Assembly (NCBI GenBank): GCA_009823395.1
Contig: CM020513.1
Span: 5,106,001 to 5,170,000, forward strand
Origin: Thamnaconus septentrionalis
Lineage: Eukaryota; Chordata; Actinopteri; Tetraodontiformes; Monacanthidae
Direction of reading: 5' to 3'
Length of the DNA stretch: 64,000 bases
Numbering within the stretch: the first letter of the stretch is position 1; every line of letters begins with the position of its first letter. The notes under the pieces are model-generated. The model made no database searches and had not been told where the DNA came from. It saw only the letters and a program-made list of their open reading frames with translations. A program made the position numbers and the translations under genes. Of the stretch, positions 23,588 through 35,915 are shown in pieces.

Positions 23588-24204
23588 CTGTTTGGGAACG
23601 TCGGAGAAGAGGTGAGATTCCTGCGCAGTGAGCTCATCCAGCCGGATGCAGAGAGGAGACGTTTCTTCTTGTGACCAGCCAGACAGTGTTTTCAATATTC
23701 AGTCCTGGTTGCAATCCGACTGCTTGCAGGTGCAAAGATGCAAAAGACTCAAAGGCCCAACGCAAATGATTAGAATTTTGTGTAATATCTTCAAAAATGG
23801 GGGGTCGGCGGGGGGGCTTTTATCAGGTGGTTGACTCTTTTTAATCGCTGTTGTTGCGCCACAAGTCACACGTTTTCTATCCGCTGCCAGAATTGTGTTT
23901 AACATGTGGGCCTGTGTTGTGTTTAGAATGCCACAAATGTCAAAAATGGAATCGGCCCCGTTCAACACGCCGGCGTCCATTTCCAAACGGCTGAATTATA
24001 GGTTTGGAGACAGTTTCATAAATTCTGAGAGTGAACGACAAAAGAACTCGTTACTCAATGACGCACACAGTCAAAACTGCAGACAAGCTTGTGTGAAATG
24101 TCCTAATATTACACCCAGGGTATTTTGATGTAACGGTCGATCTGTTCCATCTTGGATTAATATTCACTCCCCATAAACTTCTTCTGATCTCCACAATCCA
24201 ATAG

Positions 24205-24240
24205 AATTAGCCCTCTGTTTACAGCCTCCTAAAACGGGAG
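24205..24240 (+). repeat. Dispersed family copy (core only)
   Basis: Contains TTAGCCCTCTGTTTACAGCC followed by TCCT. This is the 5' core of a family also seen at 27441, 30161, 41190, 53889, 58956 and 61640. The distal GTGACATCAC block is not obvious here. Confidence 0.55.
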
Positions 24241-24629
24241 CTCTCCAAATGATTGGAAAGGTGGACAAAAACCAAAACTGGGAGGTGGAGTCGACACTTT
24301 GCTGATTTAACCTCAGTTCTGTCTCTGTGCTTGATGGGCTGATTGTGCTTCATCAGCTGCCACAAAATGAAATTCTTCTCACTCGCAGAACTTCAGAAAA
24401 CCTTTGGACTGACTGATGTGTTTTCATTAAGAGCGTGACATGTCAAGAGTCCTGAGAAAAGTCCCACAGCTGCTTCTCCCTCTATTGCAATAATATTAAT
24501 TTAAACAAGGGTCTTTGTGAGTCAGCGTGTGTGAGCAGTTGCTGGACGAGAACCAGTCACATGACGGATGCTGTTTATTGGTCTCTGTCCCTTGAGGAGG
24601 CACAGAGTTCTCTTTCTCCTACCGTCGCC

Positions 24630-24762
24630 GGCGCTGCTGCCGCTGCTGCTGCTGCTGCCGCTGCTGCGCTGCTGCCGCTGCTGCTGCCGCTGCTGCCGCT
24701 GCCGCCGCTGCTGCCGCTGCTGCCGCTGCTGCTGCCGCTGCTGCTGCCGCCGCTGCCGCGAC
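24630..24762. repeat. GC-rich CTG/CCG trinucleotide tract
   Basis: About 130 bases of CTG and CCG triplets in a loose CTGCCG hexamer rhythm. The open frames through it are poly-Ala/Leu or Cys/Arg translations of the repeat, not genes. Confidence 0.9.
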
Positions 24763-27440
24763 CCTTTCTGGACAAACTTTTATCGCAGGCATTTCATCTA
24801 AAAATAGAGGCCGCTCTAAATAATTTCTCTCTCACGCACAACTCCAAGCAGAACGCTAGAGCCGATGAGTAACGTGCCTGATGTTTAATTCCTCACATGG
24901 CCCAGACATGAAGCGTGTCTTCTATAAAAGGAGCTCGCTGTCATGCTGCAAAATAGATGTAAAAATAACGACTCCAGTCAAAGTTCAAGTAAACTGCTGG
25001 TTTAATGGGGGAGATGAAAGTGTCAGACAAGAATACAACAACCACCAGCACTTCCAGGTACAAGGTGCCACTCGTGTCGGGACGAGTGGCTGCTGCTTCT
25101 CGTCGCTGTGACAGGTTGCAGGCGCCGGAGACGCTGCGCAGGCGGAGGGCGCGTGTCCCGAGATAAATAACGCCCAGGTCGTGACGAGGGAAAAAAAAAG
25201 GGTCAGCAGGTTCCTTCCTCCTCCTCCTCTTCCTCACACTCACTCTTCCAGCCGTGCAGGAAGACAGAGGAACTGCAGTGGAAAATAAACAAGATGACTG
25301 CCCATCAATCTGTGTTTGTGTCCTGCCATTATTAGTTTGTTCTCAGTCGAGTTCTGCACGTCTGTCATTCTAATCAGATCTTTTCAAATCTGGTAAAGTC
25401 CAGATGAATTGACCTTGTTCCAATCTCTGGCAGGTTGTAATTCTCTGTAGATCTCCACTAGAGGCGCTGTTTACACCTCACTCATTAGGATGATTACCTT
25501 CCCTGGAAAAAGACAGTCTTCAATGTCTTATTTTACATTTCCACCTCCCTCAGTCAATCACCCCTCAGTTCTTCAGAGATGGTCTGGTTGAAGACGCCGT
25601 CTGTGAGGGACGCCGCCCTGCGAGATGTTTCATTCCCTGTCCTCACTCTGCTGGCTGCAGCGCTCGTCTGCAGAGGCTCATATGAGTTTCCTTTTAGGTT
25701 TTATCTGCTCTCCTTTTAAAATGCCTTGATTAATTGGTGCTAAGTTGCTGCTAATGTGGCGCCCCCAATGTGTGGTCACAGGTAGGGTATTTAATTTCTT
25801 TATTGTTATCATTAGTTTTATTATTTATCCTTATTGCCATCATTATTATTATCAGTTATCTGTCTGTCAGCCATTGATTCAATGTGTAAAGCAGGTGCTA
25901 TGTGCCTCCAGGTCAGTGAGGGGCAGTGTGGGACGGTGTTGTGGTGTTAGCTGCTCTAATAGGCAGTGGAGGTACGATCTCGCCGTCATTGGAAACGCAG
26001 CCCACGTCACGTCTCCACCTCCTCTTCTCCACGTTGGTCACAACTATTTATCTAATGACAGTATTTTATGTCAGGATAATTTTGTGTTGAACGTTATCGC
26101 TAATGTGTATTAATTTAAACTAGGAGAGTTAAAAATAAGAATTTACATTCTAAGGTGGGGTTGACTTAAGATAGGGTGAGTGGTAGCATTTTCAAGAGAA
26201 AGGGAAAATGTGTAATCTTTGAGTGTTTTGCGTAATCATTTCAGATGGAAATTGTCCTTATGTTTATGATGAATAGGCATTTGTAAAGTAGCATACTAGT
26301 GCAAAATTGTTAATAAACAGGACATAGACTGACTTTGACAACAACATTAACTATCATCCGGTCTTAGTCAACATGAAAGCAGATGCTCCTCATTTGCTGC
26401 GTTCACGTCATCCTCACCAAGCATGTTTTTAAGTTACAGGATTAAAATGATTTTACTGTCTGTTTAACCACTGAGCTCTGCAATATGGGACCTCACACAT
26501 CCACTCTGGAAAACTCTCGTCAGAATGGAAAGTGTTTACAGTCACTATGCGCTATGACATAACCAGTGAGCTTCCTTTTAAGCCGTGACAAAAGCAGGAA
26601 GTGACACCAGAAAACTGTCCTTAAAGGCCCGTGAAGCCGGCCAAAGGGAAGTGCGGGAAGTGAGCCGGGCAGCTGCGAAACAGCTCTAGCAATTCTCTCA
26701 TCATTAAAGAGTTTCTCATCATATCATCTGAACCTCTTCATCGCTGAACTGCACACAGTCGTGTTCTTTTCCTCTCCGACTGACTTCCAGATGTGCAGAT
26801 GGGTCACTGAGGAGCATCTTCATGTTTTCCGTCCGACCACTAGGTGAATTCTGACACACTCCTCTCACCACCTCCTCTTCTTCTCGTGATTGTCCCCTGG
26901 TGTTGACTCAGCCAGGCGTGGCCTTCACTCCCTCAGCTCATCTCTGACACACCGACGCTGCAGGTTGCCTCTTGGCCCGGACAAACCCACTGCAGGTTCC
27001 ACTCCTGTTTTTCCAGGAATGCCTCTTGGCCGACGCCGAGGCCTGGAAGGACTCGAGCCACGCCCTCCGACACAAAAGGTCGGCGACCTGGACCGAACCA
27101 GTTGCACATGCAGGATGTGGGAGGACGGGAGAGCGAAGAATCCTCTGCGACCGCAGGGCCGGGACGCTCTCGGGGAGAGAAGAGTGTGCTGGCGGTGACT
27201 CAGGGGCTCTGCTGGATGTTTGTGGGGCTGAGTCTGAGGTTGCTTCCCCAACATGGCAACGCGTTCTGCACGTCCAGCAGCTCCAGTTCCACAGGTAATG
27301 GGAAGCAGGTACAGCTTGAACAACAAGAAAAATCGGCAACTGCAGCAAACAACCTTTGAATGTTGAATCTCGCACTGCCTGGTCCAATATGCTTCTGACA
27401 TTCAGATGAAAAGCTTTCTAGAACTCCAGAAAGGAGCCTT

Positions 27441-27616
27441 ATTAGCCCCGTGTTTGCAGCCTCCAGTTAAAACTGATTCTTTATTGAACTTTCCACATGT
27501 TTAGAAGAAGACAAAAGCAAGGCAGTCCCTGAGGGGCGGAGTTTACACCTGTCTGGGGGGGGGTGTGGTTAATAGCTTCAGGGGGAAGGCATCAATGCCC
27601 TTTGTGACATCACACT
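27441..27616 (+). repeat. Dispersed family copy (both blocks)
   Basis: Begins TTAGCCCCGTGTTTGCAGCC and ends with the CCTTTGTGACATCACAC block about 160 bases later. It has the same block order as the copy at 58956. Confidence 0.6.
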
Positions 27617-28205
27617 GAGCAGACGTGCAGGAGCTCACACTCCTGGAAACTGGTGTGTGGAAGCAAAAGAATGCAGACCGATAATTTGTTAGAAAACAAA
27701 AAAAAAATAGTTGTAGTTTTTAAACATTCACATTATTACTTACTTACTACATACAAACAGTGACTTTTTCACATTGCTAGCATTCCAAGTTTGGCTTTTG
27801 TCATGTCAAAAAGTGAGTAAAACAATAAACAAAAAGAACATGAAATAACAAAAATTAAAGCGCAAAAAATAAAACGTGGGAGGAATTCCAGTGTAATGAC
27901 CTTAATCGACCCTGGTGTTCACAGAGGTGCAGCGGTCTCCATGGCAACCGAGCTGATGTTAAATGTATTGCTGTGTGAGCTTTCATTGGACCGTCGCCAC
28001 CAAATTCCTAAACACACACACATGCAAACACACACACAAACACACACACGCAAACAACCCACGCTGTTACTTGTCACTGCGGAAACGTGAGTTACGGAGG
28101 CGACGTTCCTGACACACAGTCACCCGCAGACAATGCAGCGCTGTATTTGGGGGCACTGTCCCGTGCCACGCTGATGGAGAGGGGGGGACCCTCGCCACAA
28201 AGTCC

Positions 28206-28242
<37 letters not shown>
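28206..28242. repeat. ATC trinucleotide microsatellite
   Basis: About 12 ATC units followed by GGT-rich triplets. Confidence 0.9.
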
Positions 28243-28552
28243 GGTGGCGGTAGCGGTGGTGGCAGCGCGGAGAGAGTTTCCCCTCACGGTGTGAAAAGCT
28301 GCCTTTGTGCCCTGTTGAAAACCATCCAGCCGGGGCTATTTTGTGTGAAAGCATCATTCAGGTCGTCGTCTTGGATTTCTGTGGAAAACTACCGCTGGTT
28401 TGTGTGTGTGCGTGTGTGAGAGCCAGCCAGTGTGTCTATTGGCTGACAGCGTCTCCCTGGCGGACACACCCACCGTGTGTCAGGTGTGGTGGAATGAGAA
28501 TCCCCGAGAGCAGAGAGGAAAAGTGTTGAGCTCAGCATCGTGTTGGTCCAGT

Positions 28553-28587
<35 letters not shown>
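28553..28587. repeat. CA microsatellite
   Basis: About 17 CA units. Confidence 0.9.
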
Positions 28588-28588
<1 letters not shown>

Positions 28589-28675
28589 ACGTATGTGTAC
28601 TTTGCTATCAGCAAACCCCGCTCACTCTAGTATCACACTTTATCAACACTTTGTGCGACTCAATATGTTCGTCAG

Positions 28676-29122
28676 CAGTGTTGGCGAGTAATCTATTACT
28701 AAGTAATCCACTACTGTAGTTAAACTACTTTTTAACTACAGTTAAAACATTTTATTATCCACAAAATGTCAGAAAACAACCGAAAACAACGTTGCAGATT
28801 ATTTTAACAATATGGGCAGTACAAAAGGCTCCAGTCCTGTACATAAGTTTGTTCTGTGAAATGTGCAGTTTGTGTTCAGAGAGCAAACATTCATTCAAGT
28901 TAAGAGGACAGAGGCAATATTTGCAATTGCAAAATTTTGCACTTTAATAAAGTCCATTCCAAAGCACTGAGCAACTGTTACTTTGTCTTTTTTAACTAAA
29001 GTAATTAATACTAAGTAATTAATTATTTATGAAACAAAGTAGTTAAAAAAGTAATTAGATTACTTTTAAGGAGTAATCAGTAATTGGTAGCTGGATTGCT
29101 TTTATGGAGTAATCCCAACAAC
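28676..29122. mobile_element. hAT-like non-autonomous element, copy 1
   Basis: Starts CAGTGTTGGCGAGTAATC and ends GGAGTAATCCCAACAAC, an imperfect inverted repeat rich in AGTAATC/GATTACT words. Internal blocks such as CCACAAAATGTC and AACAACCGAAAAC also occur in the copy at 34692. The right terminus is degraded, so no target duplication is visible. There is no coding sequence. Confidence 0.65.
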
Positions 29123-30160
29123 GCGGGAAGCTTTTAGCACTTTATGCAACAGTTTTGCAACAGCCAATTATGTTCCTCTAAAGAGCTGTTTTTTTGTCTC
29201 GTCTTTCTGCACACATGTTAAAATTCCCCTCCAGCCTAATCACCATAAGGTGGTTGATGTCAGTAGCAACATTGATGGGAATCAACAAAAACAAAGAAAA
29301 CATTCCTCGAGCTGCTGTTTCCTGTCAAGTACGACTTGACGCACTCACTCAAGTCACGTATGCAAAACAACTTTGCTGAACCAAGGGTGCTCAAGGTGAG
29401 GTCTGCAGCGTCAGTGTCAGCCAGTAGTGTGGTTGTAGGTTGCGGAAATATGGATACAATTCTGCAATTTTATCGTCTGCAGTCCACTTTCAGGGTCCAA
29501 CACCAGCCCGCAGACCTTCCTTTGATAACCAGTCGTGCTTTTCATGACCCTCCCATGATCCATCCCTCCGCCGGCTCTGACTTGACATGAGAAGCATGAC
29601 CCGACAGCTGCCTCGCATACCTTCCGACAAAGTCATCCTCCTCAGAATCAGAGGAGGAAGAGAAAAAAAACTCATCTGTGTTCCTCTCACCTGTGTGGAG
29701 CTCAGAGGGATTCTTCAGGGAGACGAACCGTGAACTCATGGAAAATAACAGGGTGGTAAACAAGGCTGAATGGGGGGGCAATTGATTTGATTTTTCCTTG
29801 ATGAGTTTTTGCAGCTTTGATGTTTTACTAAAAGAAACCGCAGATCCGTCAGCCTTGCAGGGGCACAATAGAGCTCTTTAAAGTGACGACTCGCACAACA
29901 AAATGGCACTTTCATGCTTAGTTGTTTTTGTGAGGCCACCACAAAAAGCTATTCAAGCAACAGCAGTTTACGTGTGATCAAAGCCGGAACGCTTTTCTAT
30001 GGAGGTTCATTCATTCACATTCGAGCTGAACTCTGGTGGGAGGTTGAAGGTCAGGCTGACCTTGAGGAAGGAAAAAAAAAAACCTCAACTGTGAGGTGCA
30101 ACAGTTTGCACATTTTTGATCCGGGTGAAGAACGGATTGCACAAGCTTTTAAGGGCCTAC

Positions 30161-30240
30161 ACTTAGCCCTGTGTTTGCTGCCTCCTGCTAACACCGACGG
30201 TCTGTTGGACTTGCCGTATGTTTGCAAGCGGGAACAAATG
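30161..30240 (+). repeat. Dispersed family copy (core only)
   Basis: Contains CTTAGCCCTGTGTTTGCTGC then CTCCTGCTAAC. The distal GTGACATCAC block is missing; the ATGG array follows some 130 bases downstream. Confidence 0.5.
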
Positions 30241-30371
30241 AAGTGGTCCTCAGCTGACGGGGGCCTGAGATGTTGTTGTGTGAGCTTGCGGACGTACCTC
30301 CAGTTATATAAAGGTCACATTGAAACTCTAGAGACGATAAATGAAGATAACTGATGTAAATGATACAAATC

Positions 30372-30778
30372 ATGGATGGATGGATGGATGATGGATGGAT
30401 GGATGGATGGATGGATGGATGGATGATGGATGGATGGATGGATGGATGGATGGATGGACGTATGGATGGATGGATGGATGGTTGATGGATGGATGGATGG
30501 ATGGATGGATGATGGATGATGGATGGATGATGGATGATGGATGATGGATGGATGGAATGGATGGACAATGGATGGATGGATGATGGATGGATGGATGGAT
30601 GGATGGATGATGGATGGATGGATGGATGGATGGATGGATGGATGGATGGATGGATGGATGGATGATGGATGGATGATGGATGGATGGATGGGTGGGTGGA
30701 TGGATGGATGATGGATGGATGGATGGATGATGGATGGATGATGGATGGATGATGGATGGATGGATGGATGGATGGATG
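30372..30778. repeat. ATGG tetranucleotide array (about 405 bp)
   Basis: ATGG units are interrupted by ATG steps at irregular intervals. The long frames through it (Pro-Ser-Ile-His repeats on the minus strand) are translations of the array. ATGG is also the tail sequence of the L2-like repeat, so the array may be an expanded tail. Confidence 0.95.
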
Positions 30779-31928
30779 TCTGACCCTCTGCAGGTCTTTT
30801 TGCTTCTGCGGCTCACCTCGGATAAACTCAAAACTCAGTCAGAGCTTCTCGTCCGTCTCCTCAGACTGACTGACATCTTGTCAGGCTCGTTCCATGCAGC
30901 CAATCAGATTCAGCCGTGCGAAAACACCTTCACCCATCCAAATCCAAGAAGCTCAAGAAAAAAGTTCTGTTTGGTGCCAATGAAACACAGAGCAGGTTCC
31001 ACAAAAAGCTGTCTAGCGGCTTCAGGACTTTTCACAGGAGGACGACGAGCGACGAATTGGACAGGAAGCTCCTCATGTTTACATCGTCTCAGCGCAGCTT
31101 CTTTGGAAAATGGTTGGAGGCACTTTTTCAAGGTGGTTGTGATTTTTTTTTTTTTTTTTTTTCCACCGCCGCCTTCAACTAATGTGACAGTCAGACAGTG
31201 GCCTCAGTATGCCGGGGCCTGTCGGGACATTCCTCCCCACCGACCAGCCAAACGCTCACATCCATCTTCACCCCCCACGCCCTCCTCCTCACCCTCAGCA
31301 GGAAGAGACGAGCGGTGATGGAGGAAGACACCGACCAATCAGATCCGAGTCCTTTCATCGCTCTATTTCCTCTCCAGTGCGGCTGCAGCGTCACACTGCC
31401 AGGCCTCTGATCGTTTTTCTTGACCTGCAGCTGTGTGTGTGCGTGTGCACGCGCGTGCACGGCAAAATTCACTGGAAAGAATTTGGAATGAGTCACCAGC
31501 ACAAGTGGCAGCACCAGGGAACAAAAAAAAACAATAAAGAAAAACACAGAAAGTGAGGGACTGCGGGCGATGATGGTCGGCGGGAGGAAAGACTGATAAA
31601 CTGAAAACAACAAGACTGAAACATTGAACATTTTAAAGACAAATTTTATGGAAGAGTCAAAAAAGGTAGAACAAAATACTTCACTTCCTGCTGAGATGGG
31701 CTTCAAAGCCGTGAAGTTCGGCAGCAGAGTCGGTTTGAGGTGCAACTGGTGGGGATAAACACAAACACACACTTTCTCACACACAAACACACACACACGG
31801 TCTCCAGGCAAACACAAAGTGACACTGCATAGCCGCTTCACACAAACAGGCCACAGATCAAGCTCAATGGTGTCTATAAAAATTCTCCACTTCTCCCACA
31901 CAAAAATAGTTGTGCAAACACACACGGA

Positions 31929-31950
31929 CACACACACACACACACACACA
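31929..31950. repeat. CA microsatellite
   Basis: About 11 CA units with further CA-rich sequence on both sides. Confidence 0.85.
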
Positions 31951-33270
31951 TATGTATACACACAGCATAAACGCTGCTTTGATTCAATTTCTAAACTGAG
32001 TCCATTTTAACCTTTTCAGCAACTAAAAAGCTGAGAAGTTGTAAAAGCCAATAAATAATATTTTTTCAGATTTTTTAAATTTTATTATTGTGGAACATTT
32101 TCAAATTAAGTTGAAGCAAAATTCCATAAATGTGAGTCTTGGTATGTCAAAAACAGCCATCTGTGAGTAAAGGAACATTTGGGGGTTTTTCCCTTTATGA
32201 ATTTTCCACTTAAGCTCACTTTACACACACACACACACCTGCACACACACACATATTTATATATCCACGGCCGAGCACCAACGGCCCTACGTGGGTCCCC
32301 CTCTCCCCCCCCTCCTCCTCCGCGTCCTCAAGGTGACGAGTGTTGCAGACCCCCGAGCCGAGGGTCCTGTCTGGGTGGGACAGGAAATCCCCGAGCGCTG
32401 CGGGTGCGCTGATATCATTGTTCCCCCTGGAAACTCCTGGACAAATATGCATTTGTTCCCTATGAAATCAGAGGAAGCGTTCACACGCCGCTCGCCGTCT
32501 CCGTGGGGACCGGGGGGCGGCGGAGGAGGGGGTCCGGCGAGTTGGGAAAGCAGCTGTTTGGCCAATTCATTAGCCTCGGGTCCGATGAGGAGGCTCCCGC
32601 AGGTGATGGCAACAGGTTCAACCCCGCAGCCGAACATCCATCAGTGTCTGACCTGCAAACTAGGTGGCGGTCGATCTTCACGTTCCACGGCGGTTGCGAG
32701 GGTCCCTCGGCCTGCTCGGTCTTGCTCATCCCCTGAAAATCTTCAGCGCCTGCGGGCATGGAAGTGGTACCATGCCGAGATAACCAGGTCCTCAGGGTCT
32801 GGGGTAAAGGCATGAGGAAGACAGTGGAAATATGAAAAGCATCACATACATCGACCAAAATCACACTGACATCCTGCATCTTTTCAGAAGGCAGCAAAAA
32901 TGATGTACTTTGGAAAGTTTAAAAAAAACAAAACAGATTAGCTTCTATGTGCAGCATGAAGTAAAAAAAAAACGTTCTAGATATTAAATCAAATATTCTC
33001 AAACAAACAGACACCGTGTTGTGTTCCTGAATGCAGAACCAAAAGGTTTTTGCATCTGCTCGTTTTGCTCCAATAATTCCGCCACACAACTTTTCACCTG
33101 TTGTTCTTATTTTGGATTCATTCACACATATTTTTGTTTGATTTTACGTCAAGTATTTCTATTTTACTGTCTACTTTAGCTCTGTATTATATCTGCAATT
33201 GAATGGGAGAAACTTCAAGAGCTTCCCACCAGAATTAAATAAGGTGTGTTTTGAGTCTGGGGTGAAAGAG

Positions 33271-33316
33271 TTGTTGTTGTTGTTGTTGTTGTTGTCGTCG
33301 TCGTCGTCGTCGTCGT
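33271..33316. repeat. TTG then TCG compound trinucleotide repeat
   Basis: Eight TTG units pass directly into seven TCG units, a CpG-containing trinucleotide run. Confidence 0.9.
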
Positions 33317-33665
33317 GAGCACTCAGCAGATCCATTCGCGGTTCCCAAGGCTCATTGTGTGTTTGACGTGAAGGAGCCCCCGGCAAAAGAAAACATCCTC
33401 CAGGGGGCGTGTCCTCCCGCCGATCCTGGTTGCAGATAAACTGCCGGGAGGTCCCGCTGCAGGCTCCCGACGCCTGCGCTAGCGTCGAGGACTTGGCACT
33501 TCAGTTTTGGCAAAAATCTGTTCAAGTCCCGCCTCTGACTTTTGCTTTGTAGGAGGCACGGCGCTCCTCTGCATCCTTATTTGGAACGGAGCAGAAACGC
33601 AGCCGCACTGTCATCACGACATCGGCATCTAAAACTGTGACACAAACCAAAGGCAGAAACTTCCT

Positions 33666-33666
<1 letters not shown>

Positions 33667-33697
<31 letters not shown>
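33667..33697. repeat. CA microsatellite
   Basis: About 15 CA units. Confidence 0.9.
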
Positions 33698-33702
<5 letters not shown>

Positions 33703-34644
33703 AGCACCAGCCAGCCCGTGCTGAATGCTTGTCTGTCAGAACGGCTCTGTGTGTGTTAATCCAGGGGTATTGTGTGCTTTTTGATGTCTCTGTCAACTCC
33801 CAGAATGCCCTGCAGCCCTCCACTCACTCGCATTGGCCTGTTTTGTCGTTTAGTCTGGCCGCATGTGTGTGTGTGTTTGTGTGCGCCTCAGGTCCAACCG
33901 TCCAGACAACAAAAGAGGCTGTTTGTTTACGTGCCGACCTTCCCTCTGCAGCATCCTGGACCTGCCACAGCAACAAATGACATGCAAAGCTCACACCACT
34001 GCACTCACACTCACTCTGCAGCAGGACGCTGCTTTGCATAAGGATTTGCTGTTGTTGTGGTTGCACAAAAAGGGGAAATAAAGGAGGGCGGGGGGGTAAT
34101 GTTTTGGCTTATGGGTCTTTGGGTGAAGCCCTTCAACAACTCAGAGCAATTTTTACATCTAATCCTGATGACCACTTGGTGGGAAACAGGTCATTTACAG
34201 TCGTTTGGAACTTCCCGCTCACATGAAAATAGTTATGGATGGAAAAAGGCGACATTTTTCCAGGAATTCCAAATTCCTCGCCTCGCTCGTTTGTGTCTTT
34301 TCCTGTTTTGGCAGATTCTAAAAGTCCTCAAACGGAATAATTTGCCTCACAGTTGTAAAACCATAAATGGTGAAGAGGAAAAAAAAACTTCATGGAACAC
34401 CAACTCATTGGGTGTTTTTTCTTCTTCTTCTTTTTCTTTTATACGTGCAGCTTTTCAGTGGTGAAATGATTCTTTGTTGCTTTGAACCAAAACTGAGTTT
34501 TCCATTCCTGCTACTTTTGTTTTTTTTTATTTTTATTTTTTTTAACTTGCTGGAATGTTTTCCCACCGACCGCTTTATGACAAAACTTTCGATTCTCCAA
34601 TAAAAACTCAATGATCCAATCTGTGCTACACACAAGAACTTCCT

Positions 34645-34664
34645 TTTAAAGGGATAGTTCACCC
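34645..34664 (+). repeat. Remnant of a fish DNA-transposon end
   Basis: TTAAAGGGATAGTTCACCCC resembles a terminal sequence of abundant fish DNA elements. Only about 20 bases are recognisable. Confidence 0.35.
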
Positions 34665-34691
34665 CGATGCTTGCTCCCTGTGACTGTTCTC

Positions 34692-35216
34692 CAGCGTTCC
34701 TCCAGTAATCCACTACTGTAATTCAACTCCTTTTAGTAACAGAGTGATGTAACGGCGTTATTCTGGCAAAAATGGTAATTATATCATAATTACTTTATCA
34801 AGTAATGATTCCATTACTTTTATGAAACATTTTGCAAGATAAAAATGTCTTATTCTCCACAAAATGTCTGAAATTTAGAAAAACAACCGAAAACGATGAT
34901 GTCGCAGATTGATGATGCAGCCGTGCATGCTGCCTCATTCATTTGCGATGATGCACCAAAACAAACTTGGCGGCGGCAAAAGAAAAAACAGCCAATGCGT
35001 TCGATAGCTGGAAATACAAACATTATTTGAGTTGATTTCGTCTAAATGAAAGAATATCGTGGTTTGTTCTATGTTGTGTGCAGGAAACAAGATGTTCTTA
35101 ACTGTTTCTTTATCTTTTCTAAACTGAAACAAAGCAGTTAAAGAAGTAATTAGATTACCTTTATAAGGAGTAATCAGTAATCGGATTACTTTTATGGAGT
35201 AATCCCAACAACACTG
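34692..35216. mobile_element. hAT-like non-autonomous element, copy 2, with 8-bp flanking duplication
   Basis: Starts CAGCGTTCCTCCAGTAATCC and ends GGAGTAATCCCAACAACACTG, a CAGTG-type inverted terminus. The flanks are CTGTTCTC (34684-34691) and CTGTTCTG (35217-35224), matching at 7 of 8 bases, which is the target-duplication size of hAT transposons. It shares several internal blocks with the copy at 28676 in the same orientation. There is no coding capacity. It ends about 550 bases before the CAV2 start codon. Confidence 0.75.
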
Positions 35217-35429
35217 CTGTTCTGGAGTTTCACGGAGGAGAATAATTCAACTCATTAGATGCTAGTGAAGCCATGGACTTCCTGCTGGGTCGAACCTGCA
35301 CCCAGGGGTTCCCCTCGAGTGGAGACTTCCACCGCTGCTCTCATTTATTCTCCAAGGACTTTATGTGACTTACCCCCAGAGTTGACTAATAAACTTCTTT
35401 ATTTGCAAACAGGAGTCCCTCTGTTGCAG

Positions 35430-35765
35430 AGGAGACCTCAGGATGGGCACGAGTCACGCGTCATCACATGGCCGAGGAGGGCAGCAGCTGCTGTTCAGCG
35501 GGCATCACAGCAGCCCTGGAGGAGGGGGGTGGAACCCGGCCGGCAACCTCAGTCATCACCGCGCCGCTGCTGAAATGCCTCCGGGTTTGTTGTGTGTCCG
35601 CCGCGGCCACACGCTGCGCTGCTTTCCATACGGGGCGGGGTGGCGCGCGCTCCGGCGCACTGCGCACTGTGGTGGCGCAGCAGCAGCAGCGGCAGGAGCG
35701 GCAGGAGCGGCAGCGTCACCAGCGGCTCTCCGGGCTCCGTCCGAGCGGCAGCGAGCTCCGCGGAC
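35430..35765 (+). promoter_or_regulatory. CAV2 CpG-rich promoter / 5' UTR region
   Basis: The sequence upstream of the CAV2 ATG becomes GC- and CpG-rich. It contains an Sp1-type CGGGGCGGGG at 35631-35640, followed by GC-rich CAGCAG and GGAGCGGCA repeats. No TATA box is evident. The transcription start cannot be fixed from sequence. Confidence 0.5.
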
Positions 35766-35915
35766 ATGGGTGTGGAGAAGGAGAAGCTGGAGAGCAGCAT
35801 CATCATGGACGAGGACGAGTTCTGCAGGTCCGTGGAGCCCATCCTGTCCAGGAAGGGGAAGGCGGCGGACACGGTGCCCGACCGGGACCCGCACGACATC
35901 AACGCGCACCTGAAG
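35766..35915 (+). CDS. CAV2: CAV2 exon 1 coding part
   Basis: The ATG sits in GGACATGGGTG, with G at +4 and G at -3. The 50 codons end at a GTAACA donor (35916). The long frame continuing upstream and into the intron is a shadow. Confidence 0.95.

Larger units (their letters stand above)
15900..28670. other. Intergenic region, no gene recognised
   Basis: I see no exon series. Open frames of up to about 230 codons occur but look like chance frames or microsatellite translations. The interval holds the repeats listed separately and a CpG-rich patch near 23180-23540. Confidence 0.6.
29123..34683. other. Intergenic region between two hAT-like copies, no gene recognised
   Basis: The region is dominated by the ATGG array, CA tracts and unremarkable sequence. 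No splice-bounded coding pattern was found. Confidence 0.6.

Noticed and set aside
24531..24872. 113-codon frame rich in Ala, Leu and Pro
   Set aside because: It is the translation of the CTG/CCG tract. All frames through it are open because the repeat lacks stops.
25455..25469. CCACTAGAGGCGCTG as a CTCF site
   Set aside because: One base is missing in the central G run compared with the core motif.
30188..30831. Two overlapping minus-strand frames of 126 and 153 codons with His-Pro-Ser-Ile repeats
   Set aside because: They are pure translations of the ATGG array.
31191..31961. Minus-strand frame of 256 codons
   Set aside because: It runs through CA/TG tracts (Cys-Val repeats) and low-complexity sequence, with no recognisable domain or splice context.
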